Position numbers and translations under genes: made by a program
NCBI RefSeq assembly: GCF_000004075.3
Contig: NC_026656.2
Span: 21,090,607 to 21,154,606, forward strand
Origin: Cucumis sativus
Taxonomy: Eukaryota > Streptophyta > Magnoliopsida > Cucurbitales > Cucurbitaceae
Length of the DNA stretch: 64,000 nucleotides
Direction: 5' to 3'
Shown: piece by piece, positions 21,824 to 33,511 of the stretch
Layout of the letters: every line of letters starts with the position of its first letter
Numbering within the stretch: position 1 is the first letter of the stretch
Notes under the pieces: generated by a model
Databases searched by the model: none
Told to the model about the DNA's origin: nothing
What the model saw: only the letters and a program-made list of their open reading frames with translations

Positions 21824-23365
21824 CTAGAAAGTTGATATAACAGCAAATATTGTTTGAAGGAGAGTGAGAACAATAACCAAGGTTGCAGCAAAGACAGAGA
21901 TACTAGCCCATGGCGTATTGAAATAGTTATGTTTCAACGAAGCTTTTAACTTATTCCACCGTCTATCACGATGCTCACATAATGCTTTGCTGATACCCTG
22001 GAATTTCTTGAAATACTCACTATTATTATCTGACCTATTGACAAATTTACTGAGATTGTTAAACAATTTTGAAACTTCTTTATGGCTACCGCCAATATCG
22101 TTGACTATGATTCCTGCCTTCTCAAGTAAACTCACGTCTTTTTCTGTGCTTATCAAATAATCCATAAATAAGATATATGAGATTACCTTCATTTCTTTAT
22201 AAATTTTGTCCATATGCTCATACGCTATCAAGTTTCGAGTAATAGTTTCGAAGTAATGGTCAATAACTATAGGTGGGATTTCCAAAACCCCATTTTTGAA
22301 GGTTATGTTGGTTATAATTGGAAGCTTTTTTGGCTTCTTGAATGTGACTCCAGCCTCAGAGAGCTCAGTTATGGATGGAGGAATATACATCTTTTTCTCA
22401 TGGTCATTTTCCCCATGCTTCTTATTTCGTCTAAAACATGAGCACAAATTATTCTTCACCTTCAAATAGGTTTGTTTGAAGATTGAAAGAGTCTTCTGAT
22501 TATCTCTATTTTCCGCATGAACCTTCTTCTTCTCACTTGTTTCGTTGTGACATTCGTCATCATTTGAACTTGAGTTTTCGTAGTATAGTGTTAAGAAATC
22601 CAGCAAGTGCTTGGGGTAAAACTCATGCAAAGTAATTGATCTTTTACCAAGCTGTACATAATCTTTTACCCACCCAAGACGAAGATTCTCAAATGTAAGC
22701 TCTAGAAAGGGGATAAAGAGGGAATTCTTATCTAGGATTGGGGATTTACGGTTTAGAATTAGGGATTTGGACTGATTGTTATCTCGTGGTATTAGATCAA
22801 ACAAAAGTTGAAGAATGAAGAACGGAAGTTGATTTTCGAGCTTTATCAAGTCAAAATATACATCAGGAATTATTCCTTGATAATAAAAGAGAAGGTCAAC
22901 ATTTTGATCAATTTTAGAGAACTTATGGTCATCTGAAGTAGTTATGTTATGAACAAGTATAAAGAGTTCTACTATGAAACAACCATCCACAAGCATCATC
23001 TTTACAAACTCGTGGTCGTCCATGTCTATCGGATCGGCATAACAACTACGGGCTCGACCTACATAAAATTGAGTGATTTCCACAAGGTTCTCCAATAACT
23101 TCTCCCCATAACTATCATCAAAACGACGTAGAAAGTTACGAAGACCTTGAAGCTTATAACATTCTGTAGCATTCAAATCCTTAGAACCATGATGTAGAGG
23201 GCCAATGGAAATGACTTGAGGAACATAGGCTGTCATATTCATTTGACATAGCAATTTGGGAACTCTATAAATGTTGCATTCTGTGTTAACAACATGTAGT
23301 TGTTTCAACTTGCTCTTTATTGATATCACAATATCACGACAATCATTATTCTCACCAACTTCCAT
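21824..23365 (-). CDS. DUF247 family membrane protein 1 (UPF0481-like)
   Basis: Plant-specific DUF247 protein of 513 residues, counted from MEVGENNDCRD. The frame stays open 29 codons further upstream (to 23,452), but that extension reads unlike the family and looks like intron or untranslated sequence. Family blocks in order: IYRVPKLL (32-39), PQVISIGPLHHG (49-60), the VDGCFIVEL block (126-134), LIKLENQLPFFIL (173-185), ITELSEAGVTF (332-342) and a C-terminal HRDRRW / TPWAS block (465-488). One hydrophobic anchor follows at about 488-511. A charged insert with a CSCFRRNKK stretch lies at about 308-316. The biochemical role of the family is not established, although DUF247 proteins include self-incompatibility determinants in grasses. 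A 5' untranslated exon may end at 24,025 (AGCAG before GTAC on the minus strand). Confidence 0.9.
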   Translation of the reverse strand: MEVGENNDCRDIVISIKSKLKQLHVVNTECNIYRVPKLLCQMNMTAYVPQVISIGPLHHGSKDLNATECYKLQGLRNFLRRFDDSYGEKLLENLVEITQFYVGRARSCYADPIDMDDHEFVKMMLVDGCFIVELFILVHNITTSDDHKFSKIDQNVDLLFYYQGIIPDVYFDLIKLENQLPFFILQLLFDLIPRDNNQSKSLILNRKSPILDKNSLFIPFLELTFENLRLGWVKDYVQLGKRSITLHEFYPKHLLDFLTLYYENSSSNDDECHNETSEKKKVHAENRDNQKTLSIFKQTYLKVKNNLCSCFRRNKKHGENDHEKKMYIPPSITELSEAGVTFKKPKKLPIITNITFKNGVLEIPPIVIDHYFETITRNLIAYEHMDKIYKEMKVISYILFMDYLISTEKDVSLLEKAGIIVNDIGGSHKEVSKLFNNLSKFVNRSDNNSEYFKKFQGISKALCEHRDRRWNKLKASLKHNYFNTPWASISVFAATLVIVLTLLQTIFAVISTF

Positions 23366-25375
23366 TTCCACGGTTTCAAATCTCCTTAAACAACAAACAA
23401 CACATCCAAATATATATAGTTTAATAATACTGAATGAAATAACACATACCAATAATGTTTACTTTTCCAAACAAAACGCATGATTCAATTTAGCCTTAAT
23501 TAATCAAAGTCAATATTTGTAAAAAAATTGTTTTAATGTCGGTGTTTTAATCGACAAAACTGTTAAAAATATATACATAAACTCAATATAACAAAATTTC
23601 AGTATAGAGGAAGATAGTAGTCTATCAATTAGTAAATATTTACAAACAAACAAATCTTTTAATTAAAACACAATATCTATGTATACAATTTATTGCTTTA
23701 ACAGATATTTTGAAATTGGAAGCACTTCATTCTCAGTATTATTTTCTATTTTAAACTTAAATACATCTATATGTCTCCAATCCCTCCTTGAAAACAAAGA
23801 CATGCTAGAAAAGGTAAAGATCATTTCTAGAAACCAAGTTGTAATAATGTAAATTGAAAATACATCGACCAAAAAGAATAAGATATAAGAACTCAAACGA
23901 ATTCGAACCAAAGCTAAAAAGAAATACAAGGAATAAATATTATAAAAACTATATACACATAAAAGGAAGAGTTTGATAAATTGAGGAAATTAGAAAGGAA
24001 GAAAGGAAAGAAGTGAAAGAGTACCTGCTTGCTTCTGTGTGCAAACTTGTATGGAAGGAAGAGAGAAATTTGGGAATAATTAACTAACTAGATGATTAAG
24101 AGAAGACGGGTTGTGAAAATGGAACTCTTTGCTTGCATTTACTACGTACGCAGGTTTTCTGATAACTAACAAAAGGGTGATTGTTGGATATATATATATA
24201 ACGTAATATTTAAGAACACAGACCCCATCGAGGTTTTGTATTAGTTAAGTTTATTGAGTATATATTTCTTTCTTGAATTAATCAATCAATCAAGAAATAT
24301 CATGCAAGAAAAGAATCAGCTTTACGATCATAGCAATTGGCTAGAGGTCCATATATAGAATAATTATTGTTGAATGATAGGAAATTTTATCTCAGAATCA
24401 ATTAGCAACGAAGAAAAATAGTTCATCTATCTTTTCAAAATCAATTTGATTTTTCTAAAACAAAGCATCCACGAGACTCACAGGCAACTCCAATAATTAC
24501 CCCTTCATGTTCATAGGTACGTAGGATAATTATATTGTTACGCAAAAATCCTTGTTTACTACATAAGCAGTTGATGTAACAATTTTTGTATGTATATTGA
24601 CAATACCACTCACTATTTTTTGTGCCTCATTGTAGGATATGTTAGACATTAGAATCTTACCTAACGTAGGTTGAAGCTAACCTAGCGTGAGTGAAGTAAT
24701 TTGAAAAATCGAACCAAAACTCCTGAAACTGATCCAACCTTGGCAGACAAGGGGCAGATTGAAAGAATAGTGAAATTCCACCCAATCCAACCCAACGTAT
24801 GCATTTCGTTTTATACTCATAAATGTAATATAATTATTATATTATTAATACTTCATTTTTTTTTCTATTAAAAAGTTAGTGAATACCACGCGTGAGTTTC
24901 ATGGTTTGATGGACACTAACGAGACACTAATACTGATGTATGACATTTTGATGTATTTAAAATATTTTCAAACACTTTTTAAAAACAGGTTAAATCTTAT
25001 TTATATATTTGGATGACTACCCATTACCCTTACTTTATATAAAATATTCTACATCGATCCTTTGAAATATATAACTTTTACAAAGCTATTGTAGAGAAGA
25101 AGGAACGAGAAATGAGAGGGACCTCTCTCTTCATGATCCAAATAATTGAACCAAATATAATATATGCAGTTCTAGCAATTGAAGCTGGAAAAGTGAGATA
25201 GTGGTGGTGGAAAGAACTATCTGAGAAGAAATTTGTATATCAAACCCACGGCACAACTAATCGATCCACAAAATGAATATTGGGATATGCATAAAATGAT
25301 GTTTGGAAGTGGCAGGACTCAGGAGTGAGAACAAAAAACAAAAACCCATAGAAGCTAAGGAAATTATAATTGGAC
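23366..25375. other. Upstream region of DUF247 gene 1 and intergenic
   Basis: Contains the probable 5' untranslated exon and intron of the DUF247 gene (donor at about 24,024, acceptor near 23,385), a (TA)n run at about 24,189-24,201, and beyond that AT-rich sequence. The last 100 bases or so, up to 25,375, are the 3' untranslated region of the next minus-strand gene. No other gene is seen. Confidence 0.45.
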
Positions 25376-28153
25376 TCACTTGAGCTTAGATTTTGATGAG
25401 CTTTGAAGCGGCTTTGCAATTGGTCGAGCAGGGGCACCTCTAGCAACCTTCTTCACATCATACTTAACCGATGAGAAAGCACAGATCACAGCGAGAATCA
25501 TTGTAGGATAAACATAAACAGCTTTTACAGGATCTGTGTTCACAGGTTTTCCCAGGATTCCTTCCTTAACAAGACCCCAAATTACCAAAAGAGTTCCAAA
25601 CATGCTCATCCTCCCGGGCTTCAAAAGACCAACAAATGCTCCCGCCACTGAGAAATAGCTTCCCGCAAGAACCTGAGTCCAAGGAACATGTCAATCAATA
25701 CAGCCTGAAAATACTGCTAGTTATTACCGAGCCTTCATCTTGGAAGAAAAATAACAATGACAGGATCGAAAGGGTTTTTCTTCATAATAGCAGAAGTGGA
25801 ATGATTCATCTGAAGTGATTTGTGCATCAGTAAGCAATTTCTCCAAAAAATAACAAAATAAACGTCCAGCATCACAAAAAAACATGTGTGTATGTTGCAA
25901 GGAAATTCCTTAATCAGATGGAATATTTAAATCAATTGACTTACTCGATTAAGAAGGATTTCTGCAAAACCTTCAAGAAGAAAGATTAGAAAACCAGTTT
26001 TTTCAAAGTACCACGATAATGATATCAATATTTTGAAATAAAATACCAAGCCAGGATACAAAATAGACTATCTTGCAGTCCAAATAGGCTCCTCTAAAAA
26101 GGATTCTCTGGTGCTCAGGAGGATAGCAAATTCTCAAAGTTATCCCTTCGCAATATATACCTCACTGGTGGCAGAAGTTGAACAGCAGCAAAATGATAGG
26201 GAAGTTATGCTCGGGGCCTTGAAGGAGTATGAGCAGTAACGGCAACAATAATTAAGTATGACAGAATTTAGAAAACAACGAGAAGTCCAATTTGCAGTCA
26301 ATGACTAAGAATATCCTTAAAACAAAAGCTCCAGGGACCTCAGGTTAAGCATCCAAGTCCTACGTCGGATCCCAGAGATTGGTCAATTTTAGGTCAATGA
26401 GCCTACTGGCTTGGTGGCAAACTGGCTTATCATTTGCTTCTACCAAACACGGTGTTTGTTCACCTAGTTTTTCATGCTCCCAAGTGAGATAGGTTCCTGG
26501 ACACACTTTTCCAGTGTTTTCAACTCAAGAAAGTCTCTTCTAACATAGTATTGTTGGTCCACTATTTGGGCTAGGGAATCAGTTGGCGGTTAGGAAAAAG
26601 CATTTAGATTATACTATATAAGCACTTTTTGGTTAAAATCTTAAGCAGAAGGGATAGTGAAGTGAATAAATAAGATGTTCTGTCAGATTCCCAATTGTCC
26701 CAAATGGTTTCCAAAAGAAAACTTCAGGAAGCCTGTCCAGTTAGCTAACCACGTTGAGAAATTTTAAAATAAACCATAATTTGCTTTATCAAAATAAGGG
26801 CCTAAATCCAAGATAGAACCATGTATTAGATCAAAAGTTACCAATTGAATAAAAAAGGTAAACAGGGAGGTCAAGCAAAATAACCTCCAAGCGCTGAAGA
26901 TCAGTGACAGCAGAGGCTTCCTTAATGTTAGTCAAATTATAGATGTCGAACAAATTACTCCAGCTAGGAACTGTCAAGTTCATGACAAGCCCATTCACAA
27001 CTGCTCCAGGATAGAGAAGTGCCTTAACTACAGGTGCAGGAAATACTTCACTTGCAATCAACTGGGATGAAGTTACGTGCAAAGGGCTCGTACACATGCC
27101 AGATCTGCATGAGATCCTGAGAAGACACATTTTGAATTATGTAATGTGCACATCCATCATACACCAAAGGCTACGTCAACATGGATGTTCCAAACTTGCA
27201 GAAAATAAATATCACAAAGTCAAATATTTGGACAAAGGAACAATGTTTTTTTCTATTATTAAACTTTTAGTAGCCAAGAATCATAATTTCAAAGAATGGA
27301 AATGTATAGTACAGGATATTGGAACTTGGAAGGAATATATAACTAATATCCGATGAAGCATCGTGTAAAATGAAAGCAAGAAATTCACAGTCGTTCATTT
27401 CCTTATTTTCTCCAAATTTTATTTCTAGATAACATAAGCATATTGATCTCAAAGCAAACACACACATTAGGCAGTTCCTTGATCCATTTTCTTAATTGAT
27501 TTAAGGATAATGGAATCTCAAACCTATAGAAAATGCTACATATTAATTCAATTGAGATCCATAAACCATAATCCTTCCTTTCTACAGAAGAGCCCTTAAT
27601 TCGCAAGAAGTGGAAGCACATTGGACCGAAGATTCAAATAGATAAAAGAAATGGCACAAACTTAAGCTATTCAATCTTTTTCATCCCACTCTTCAACACT
27701 CTCTTCCTAGTGTGTCCTCGAATAATAGTTTTAATTCACAAAACTCAACACATAAACTAAAACTAATCCTAAACAGAGGACAAAATTCAGTGTTTACAAT
27801 TAGTTTAATCAAGAATCAGAAATTCAAAATTATACAAACAAGTGAAGAAACATATACCAAAGTATGAACAACAAACTAAAGTGAAAGAAGCAAGAGAGTT
27901 AATGAGAAGCTGTTCAAAATTGTAACTGGAAGTAAACATTAGTAAAGAGAAACAGTTCTAATCCGTCCTAACTCCGAGTACAAAATCATTAGGAGTTTCA
28001 GAGGTTAAAAAAGTGGAAGAAAGTGAAAACACACCTGAAGAGCGGGATCTGAAGTATGATAAGTAAGAAATAGACGCGAGATGCAATTGAAGAAAGATTC
28101 CTAATCCAACTCTTTGATGCGGTTGATGTCGATGATGACGTTGAGGTTGCCAT
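25376..28153 (-). CDS. Conserved plant membrane protein of unknown function (three exons)
   Basis: Exons on the minus strand: 28,153-28,035, 27,116-26,885 and 25,672-25,376. All junctions are GT-AG, and the join gives 215 residues with no stops. Exon 1 starts MATSTSSSTSTASK and ends with a hydrophobic segment (VYFLLIILQIPLF, about 27-39). Exon 2 gives CRSGMCTSPLHVTSSQLIA and YPGAVVNGL, then ends LQRLE. Exon 3 gives VLAGSYFSVAGAFVGLLKPG, KAVYVYPTMILAVICAF and a basic tail ending SSSKSKLK. About three to four membrane segments are likely. I recognise it as a widely conserved single-copy type plant protein but know no function. The introns are 918 and 1,212 bases. The promoter has TGGGCC/T-type boxes near 28,350 and 28,395, as in housekeeping genes. 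Confidence 0.85.
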
Positions 28154-28343
28154 GGTTGACAACTTGAGACTAGAGAAAGAAAAGAGTAAAGTTCAGACGG
28201 TGGAGATAGGAAGAAATAGGATCTGGGTAACGGCGGTTTAATTAGAAATCGATCGGGAACCAAAAGAGATGTTGAAATCGGAAATATTGTCAACAGGCAG
28301 TGTTTCATTTCAAGGACCAAATTCGAAACAGGAGAGAGAGAAT

Positions 28344-28400
28344 GTTTAATGGGCTGGGCCTCGTTTTGGACTCTGATCCAGCTTTTTGAAAATAGGCCCA
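28344..28400. promoter_or_regulatory. Site II-type (TGGGCC/T) boxes upstream of the membrane-protein gene
   Basis: TGGGCTGGGCC at about 28,350-28,360 and TAGGCCCAAG at about 28,392-28,401 lie 200-250 bases upstream of the start codon. TGGGCC/T elements bind TCP factors in many plant housekeeping promoters. The motif is seen; its use is inferred. Confidence 0.4.
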
Positions 28401-28401
28401 A

Positions 28402-29540
28402 GTCCAAAGTAGAAATTCTACACTGAAAGGCAAGAAAATATGGTGTATTATTTGGGATTACTCGTTATAGCAAGAGTTTCATCTAATTCATTAGTTACAA
28501 CATTAAATACACATTTTCCTTTAATAAACAATCTTCCACTTTATTGATACATAAACAACTACATTGTCTGTTTTTTTTTGGATGGATTAGGTGATACTAT
28601 CGTACTAGTACTCCATTTGCCAAAATATAATTAAAATGTCTGACCATATAATTTAAATTTTAATATAATATTACAATATTACATACTAACTTAGTATTAT
28701 TAATCTTTAAGTTGGAAAGGAAAATTCCTACATCATTAACATTTAACAAGGTGATGAATTATTGATGTGATGCATAGTTGGAGGTGAGACAAGTAATAAT
28801 CCACCTTTTCATACATTTTTGATAAATTATTAATGAATTTGAACTATATCACATCAAACTATAATTGGATCCAAAACATGTTCGATGAATTACGTTGATA
28901 TACTAGTTTTTGATTTTGTTTGTTAAGGTGACAGAAATTACAATAAACTTAGAAAAGAAATCAATAGATGATTGATTGAGTAGAACTTGAAAATAGTTGA
29001 AGATAGATAATTATGTTAGGGGAAAAATGAGTTTGGCATTAAACTTAGGCAGTTAAGAGAGGGGTGGGACAATAACCCGATTGGAATTCCGGAACGGCGG
29101 ACGCTTTTTTATTTGTAAAGAGTACGAAATGGTCCCAACCAAGAAGTACAAACTTCTAATCCTACCCATCTGATCTCAGATCCCATCCAACGACACACAC
29201 TTCACCACGTTCCTTTTAAAAACACCTTTGATTTCCACATCTTCTCATGGCCAAGACACATCCACGTTCTAGTTTCGGAAGCCGTCGGATCAAACAACAT
29301 TTAACGGCGTGAATCCATCCTTCAGTCCTTGCTTTCTCAGTTAATTTTCAGTGTGAAGCCTTTTATGTCCCGCTCTTTCTCTCTTTCTCTCTTTCTCTCT
29401 TTCTGGAAAATATCTGAACGGAATAAATTTAAATAATTGCAAAAGGGATTTTTATCGACCTCTGTCTTTCTTTGTTCGAAGCTCTTCTTTTTCTTTTCTT
29501 TTTTTTTTTTGGGTAAGTTTTGGTTTTGGTTGACGAAGAA
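28402..29540. promoter_or_regulatory. HY5 promoter and 5' leader
   Basis: Divergent intergenic region between the membrane-protein gene (-) and HY5 (+). Two CACGTT boxes (29,206-29,211 and 29,263-29,268) have the ACGT core that HY5 itself and other light-signalling factors bind. A CT-rich microsatellite (CTTT/CTCT units, about 29,370-29,404) and a T-run (29,493-29,511) lie in the probable leader. The rest is AT-rich. Confidence 0.5.
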
Positions 29541-30769
29541 ATGCAGGAGCAAGCGACGAGTTCAGCCGCCGCTAGTTCTCTGCCTTCGAGCAGTGAAAGA
29601 TCTTCCAGCTCTGCTCTTCACCTCGAAGTTAAAGAAGGTTAATCTTTATCTTCTTTCTCGAATCTGATCGTTTCTATCTGCTGATTTCATCCATATTCAT
29701 ACATAATTTAGGGGGTTTCCTTCATTTTTTTTTTCTTTTTGGGGTTTGAATTTTGTGTGTAATGGATGTTTGGTGAGAGAAATTTAGGAATGGAGAGCGA
29801 TGAGGAGATCCGGAGAGTGCCGGAGATAGGCGGGGAATCGGCGGGAACATCGGCTTCCGGGAGGGATACTGGTTCGGTAGCCGGTCCGGACCGGGTTCAA
29901 GTTTCTCGGGAGGGTCAAAGGAAAAGAGGGAGAAGTCCGGCTGATAAAGAAAGCAAGAGACTCAAGAGGTGAGGCAAAACGCATGCCGTTTTGGTACTTT
30001 TTAGTCCTTTAAGTTTCTCATTTTGTCTCGTTTTTCTAATTTTTAACAAAAGTCAAGCATTCTATTAGATATTTAATTAAAATTATTTCATAAAATTTTT
30101 TTTAAAAAAAAAAAAAACTTTCCCTTTTTCTCTTTAGGTTATAAACTTTGTTTTTTTACTAAGTTTGTTTTGAAATGTTTTATTATTTTTTTACTCAACT
30201 TTAAAATTTGTTTAAATGAAAGAAAATGAAATTTAAATTGATATGTTTATCCTTCAATCGTAGTCTTATTTCAACTTCAAAATGAAAAAGAAAAAAGAAA
30301 AGAAAAAAGGGCACTTTTTTTTCTTGAAATTGAGGTTTCGGATTGTTGAAGCTATTTATTTAAAATTGGATTTAGATTGCTGAGGAATAGGGTATCGGCA
30401 CAGCAAGCAAGGGAGAGAAAAAAGGCGTATTTGAATGATTTAGAGATAAGGGTGAAGGATTTGGAGAAGAAGAACTCTGAACTTGAAGAAAGGCTTTCCA
30501 CTTTACAGAATGAGAATCAGATGCTTAGACAAGTAAGTTTAATTAATTACTCTAATCATTCCTTCCATTTAACATTCCATAATTATATTCTTTTAACTTT
30601 TTTCTATTTTACTTATGCTGCTGGGCTTTCTATGATAGACCCAAATTCATTGGCTGATACGATGAAATTTGGTTTTTTTTTTTTTTTTTTTTTTCTTAAC
30701 AAAACATTTTTCTATTTCTAATTGTAGATTTTGAAGAACACAACGGCAAGTAGGAGAAGCGGTGAGTGA
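29541..30769 (+). CDS. HY5: HY5 bZIP transcription factor (ELONGATED HYPOCOTYL 5)
   Basis: Light-signalling transcription factor that binds ACGT-core promoter boxes and is targeted for degradation by COP1. Exons 29,541-29,637, 29,788-29,968, 30,376-30,532 and 30,728-30,769 join in frame with GT-AG borders to give 158 residues. The N-terminus MQEQATSS and [13 protein letters not shown] match Arabidopsis HY5 (168 residues). Residues 35-45 ([11 protein letters not shown]) hold the acidic casein-kinase site and the VPE motif that contacts COP1. The basic region has Asn97 and Arg105 (N-x7-R). Zipper leucines are at 115, 122, 129, 136 and 143. The end [13 protein letters not shown] is shorter than in Arabidopsis. 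The stop codon lies inside GGTGAGTGA, which also reads as a splice donor, so an alternative longer C-terminus is possible. HY5 is convergent with the BT1 carrier. Confidence 0.95.
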
Positions 30770-31611
30770 GAGGGAGGAGAGTATTTTGTTACACCTGATC
30801 AGTTCTGATCAAATATGATAAGTTACTGCCAAAGTTTGGTAATTTAATTTATCTTGTTTTTTTGTTTTTTTATACTCATTTTTTTCCTTTCCATCTTCCA
30901 TTCGAAGAAAGAAGTAGCTAATTTGTCAATCTTTCATGTTGACCTGAGGTCTAAGGAGATTCTTGTACTTCTATGGAATTGAAGTTTCTATAAAAACTGA
31001 TCAAACAGAGTAACGGTTTATAAAACAATTTGCCTATTCAACCTTGCAACAATGATCTTCAAACTCGAGATAGAAAAAGATTTTAGTAAGATAATGTACA
31101 TCGACTGTTCTTATTTGGTACGTAAGGATTTCATGCAATAATGTTGATGAGCTACTTCATTGCTGGAGCACCTGCATTTTTCTTTGTGAAGGACCTATTT
31201 TAGTTGAAGTCAGTATGAACTTGGTTGACAACTACACTCGTGACTTCGGCCCAAATTCAGTTGCCTGTCTTGCCATCCATGGATATGACCAATCACTCCC
31301 AGGAACGACACTGGAGATGTTCCACTAGAACAAGTAATTATGCATTGACTAACAATGGGAACAATATCATATAAGAGATTATCCAAATAAATAGTTTAAA
31401 AAAGAAAATTCAGCTCTAGCCTTTCTAAGGGGATCCTGGAACTGAATCTTAGCAAAACACCAGAAATCTAGTTAAAGAGTTGGGGGAGTGGGGCCAAAAT
31501 AAAAGCTAAGGGAGAAAAAAAAAAAACAGAAAACAAAACTGTGTTTCCTCTCTCTAGTTCAGAGCATGAATTGCTTGCTCTATCATGCCATGTAAAAAAG
31601 TTGTCTACTCG
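30770..31611. other. Convergent 3' regions of HY5 and BT1
   Basis: About 840 bases between two converging genes. It should hold both 3' untranslated regions. No further coding region is seen. Confidence 0.5.
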
Positions 31612-33511
31612 TCAGTCTTCACTGTCGTCTTCGACGAGGATCCTCTTGCATGCCTCGTAGCACATGAAAGAAATCCCAGCAGCAGGAACCAACTTCATAC
31701 AGCTGGGACCGAGCCCTCTGAATAGCCCTGGAATGCCTTCTTTCTCGAATATGCTTACAAGTGCATGAATGACATTCTTGTAAACTTGTCTTCCGCTCAA
31801 AGCTCCCACCTGCATTTGCTTACGTGCTACTTCGAGTGGGAATGTAACGCTGCTTGAGAAAGCACCAGCTGCTGAACCAATCAAAAGGGTTTCGATGTTT
31901 CCAATCCTCTCTTTCTTACAAATTTTTCGATAGGCTTTCCGTAATGTGTCGTAAGCAAAATAATTAGTCGCAGAATACGGAATTACACCAATGAGACTAG
32001 GGGCAAGGCCTCTGTAGAGTTCGGCAGGCCCCTCTTCTCTAAGTATCTTTAAGAATGCATCAAATAGACCGTTGTATGCATCTCTCTGCAACATTCACAG
32101 AGCTCTATATAACATTATCTCAAATCAGAAAGGAAAGGTTACAGAGTTGCTTAGTTTTTAGTTCAGATGTACCTGAATAGTCAACCGGGTTTTGAGTAGC
32201 TCAAGAGGATATGTGCATAATGTTGAGCTAACTCCTGCACAGGCCCCAGCGACAAATGAGGCAGAAATTGGAAGTTTTGAAGGCTCACCCGGTTTAGGTG
32301 ACAAATTCTTGTTGACTGTGTCATACACAAAGAGCTGCACATGGAATGGTGTAGAAAGTTTCAAAATACATAATGAGTTAAATTAGAAGCCAGATTCAAC
32401 GTCCTTCCTAGATGAACTTTTCACTATTTTGTATTGAACGAAATTTAAATTACTGTTTGAAACTGCATGGAACACATGTTACATTTTAAAAGAGTATGCT
32501 ACTTTTTACGGTTCCACAACATGAGGTAGATAAAGCAGAATTCAAGTCTACAACTCCAGCAACCTAACGAAAATTCAACGATTTCAAAACAAGGTAATGC
32601 TATAACGCAATAACCACAGGTATAATGACACAAGCACTAAAACAAACATATTGATGCTGATAATACACAATCGGAGTATAACAACAGAGAGGCTTCTTGA
32701 AAAGCCAGTTTTGACTAGCAAACTAGAGTTCAATAGTCCTAAAACTCCTGAAATGACCACAACCTTTTCACAAAAATACATCCCTTGAGGTTATATAGAA
32801 TCAATTGGACAAGAACAACACATAGTCAAAAGTAACCAATTCATCAGATAAGGATAAAGCTTTGCAGCTTCGAACTCCCTCCCACCATCAACTAAGCATA
32901 ATCCAATCAGAAACAAAGTATATATTAGAGAATGGACACAAAATCAGAGGCTACAATACCTCAATAGCTTTGCTAGGAGCAACACGAATGATGTTAACAA
33001 AATTTCCCCTAAACAGCCCCTTCCACCCATCAGTTTGCATGATATTATGAAACACTTCTGTGGTAGAATTTCCACTACTCCCCACCATTAGATGTGTCCT
33101 TATTGTCTCCAATGGTGCCACGCAAGTCCTAGAGACAGCCCCGGCAACAGCACCACTCATCAGCCTCCTCAGTGAAGGATTAGCAACTTTAACTTTCAAT
33201 CTAAGCCCACCTTTCTTCTTCTTCACAACCCCTTCGTCTTCGTTAGCCCCATGAATCCGAAAACCCTCAACCCAAGATAAGTACTTCATGTACAAATCGG
33301 TGTAAGCAAGTTTATTGCCGCCATTGTTGCGAGGATTGGAAGAATCTGGAGAAATTCCAAAGCCAACACCCATCTGCCCCACGCTTGCAAATAAGCCACC
33401 AGGAAGAAAAGATTCATCTTGATGGAGACGACATTGAGATCCCAAACCAGAAACCGTGAAGAACCCACCATGATTGGAATCATCGAAAACTCGAAATTCC
33501 TTCCTACCCAT
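31612..33511 (-). CDS. BT1: Brittle1-type adenine nucleotide carrier (mitochondrial carrier family)
   Basis: Plant BT1 carriers move adenine nucleotides across plastid and, in dicots, also mitochondrial inner membranes. Exons on the minus strand are 33,511-32,960, 32,334-32,173 and 32,085-31,612. GT-AG joins in phase 0 give 395 residues. The N-terminus MGRKEFRVFDD and the block GGLFASVGQMGVGFGISP (38-55) match dicot BT1 proteins, and the first 110 residues or so act as the targeting region. Three carrier repeats each carry the PxE-x2-R/K signature: PLETIR (133-138), PLELLK (227-232) and PLEVAR (321-326), with GLFRGN and LYRGLAPS after the helices. Length equals Arabidopsis BT1 (about 392). 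The acidic end is VEDDSED. The upstream region is purine-rich on the plus strand. Confidence 0.93.

Noticed and set aside
23366-23452. N-terminal extension of the DUF247 protein to 542 residues
   Set aside because: The extra 29 residues do not look like the family and probably come from intron or leader sequence.
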